In this document: positions 63,812-64,000 of the stretch, piece by piece
How positions within the stretch are numbered: position 1 is the stretch's first letter
How the letters are laid out: each line of letters starts with the position of its first letter
NCBI GenBank assembly: GCA_013350335.1
Contig: CM023541.1
Location: 41,408,739-41,472,738 of the forward strand
Length of the DNA: 64,000 bases
Direction: 5' to 3'
DNA from: Chimonanthus salicifolius
Taxonomy: Eukaryota > Streptophyta > Magnoliopsida > Laurales > Calycanthaceae
Notes under the pieces: generated by a model
Told to the model about the DNA's origin: nothing
Seen by the model: the letters and a program-made list of their open reading frames with translations, nothing else
Databases searched by the model: none
Translations under genes and position numbers: made by a program

Positions 63812-64000
63812 GATGACATAATATGAAGAATTGTTATTTTATTAAAATAATATGAAATTTACGAATTCAAATCACCACTATAAAATCATGGCCAAAGCAC
63901 AAAAATGATTAAATAATTATTCAACCAAAACAAGTTCAGAATATTAGTCATCAATTTTTAGGTGTCTCACTTAGATGAAAATCGGCAATTTTGTGATAAA

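Overview
The window is nuclear DNA of a flowering plant. Coding exons are short and split by long AT-rich introns with GT...AG borders. Both complete gene models belong to plant-typical families, and the rest is dominated by plant-type transposons (hAT-like and other MITEs, TRIM and solo LTRs, L1-type LINEs carrying an RNase H domain, tRNA-derived SINEs). The lineage below angiosperm cannot be fixed from sequence alone. The long introns and TE content would fit a magnoliid or another lineage with large introns, but that is an inference.

Layout. 1-3.4 kb: intergenic repeats, including an hAT-like MITE (212-691). 3.45-11.47 kb, minus strand: an RS2Z-type SR splicing factor gene. I resolved all six coding exons (325 aa: RRM, Gly-rich hinge with ten GGT codons, two CCHC zinc knuckles, RS/SP tail), a 5'UTR exon and a TATA box. 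11.5-16.6 kb: a MITE next to the promoter, a nested MITE-in-MITE cluster (12414-13050), AT-rich DNA and a very small TRIM retroelement (14354-15092). 16.77-20.35 kb, minus strand: a glycine/proline-rich GYPP-repeat protein gene (glycine-rich protein A3 type, 195 aa) with two coding exons and a probable 5'UTR intron. 20.35-23.9 kb: intergenic SINE copies and a tandem duplication.

23.9-49.0 kb, minus strand: 14 exons of a SET-domain / Rubisco-LSMT-like lysine methyltransferase spread over 25 kb. The splice phases agree across all junctions except exon 9 (33643-33679), which has one extra base. This shifts the frame, so the locus is either a broken allele or carries a consensus error. The N-terminal exon was not found with confidence. 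Its introns hold a 1.2-kb solo LTR, a second probable solo LTR, a foldback MITE, tandem duplications, three 5'-truncated LINEs (all antisense to the gene, one just upstream of the first exon found), and an hAT-like element that appears to carry gene-derived sequence (45382-46232).

49-64 kb has no gene I can support. It contains tandem duplications, a 1.3-kb hierarchical foldback element with an 8-bp target duplication (56877-58177), two copies of an inverted-repeat family rich in GGTGCACCGA palindromes, a 321-bp solo LTR and a SINE. All three genes lie on the minus strand. They have unrelated roles (splicing, a membrane/wall-type GYPP protein, protein methylation), and nothing suggests a gene cluster. 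The most unusual material is structural: the hierarchical palindrome, the nested MITEs, the minimal TRIM and the gene-fragment-bearing hAT element.
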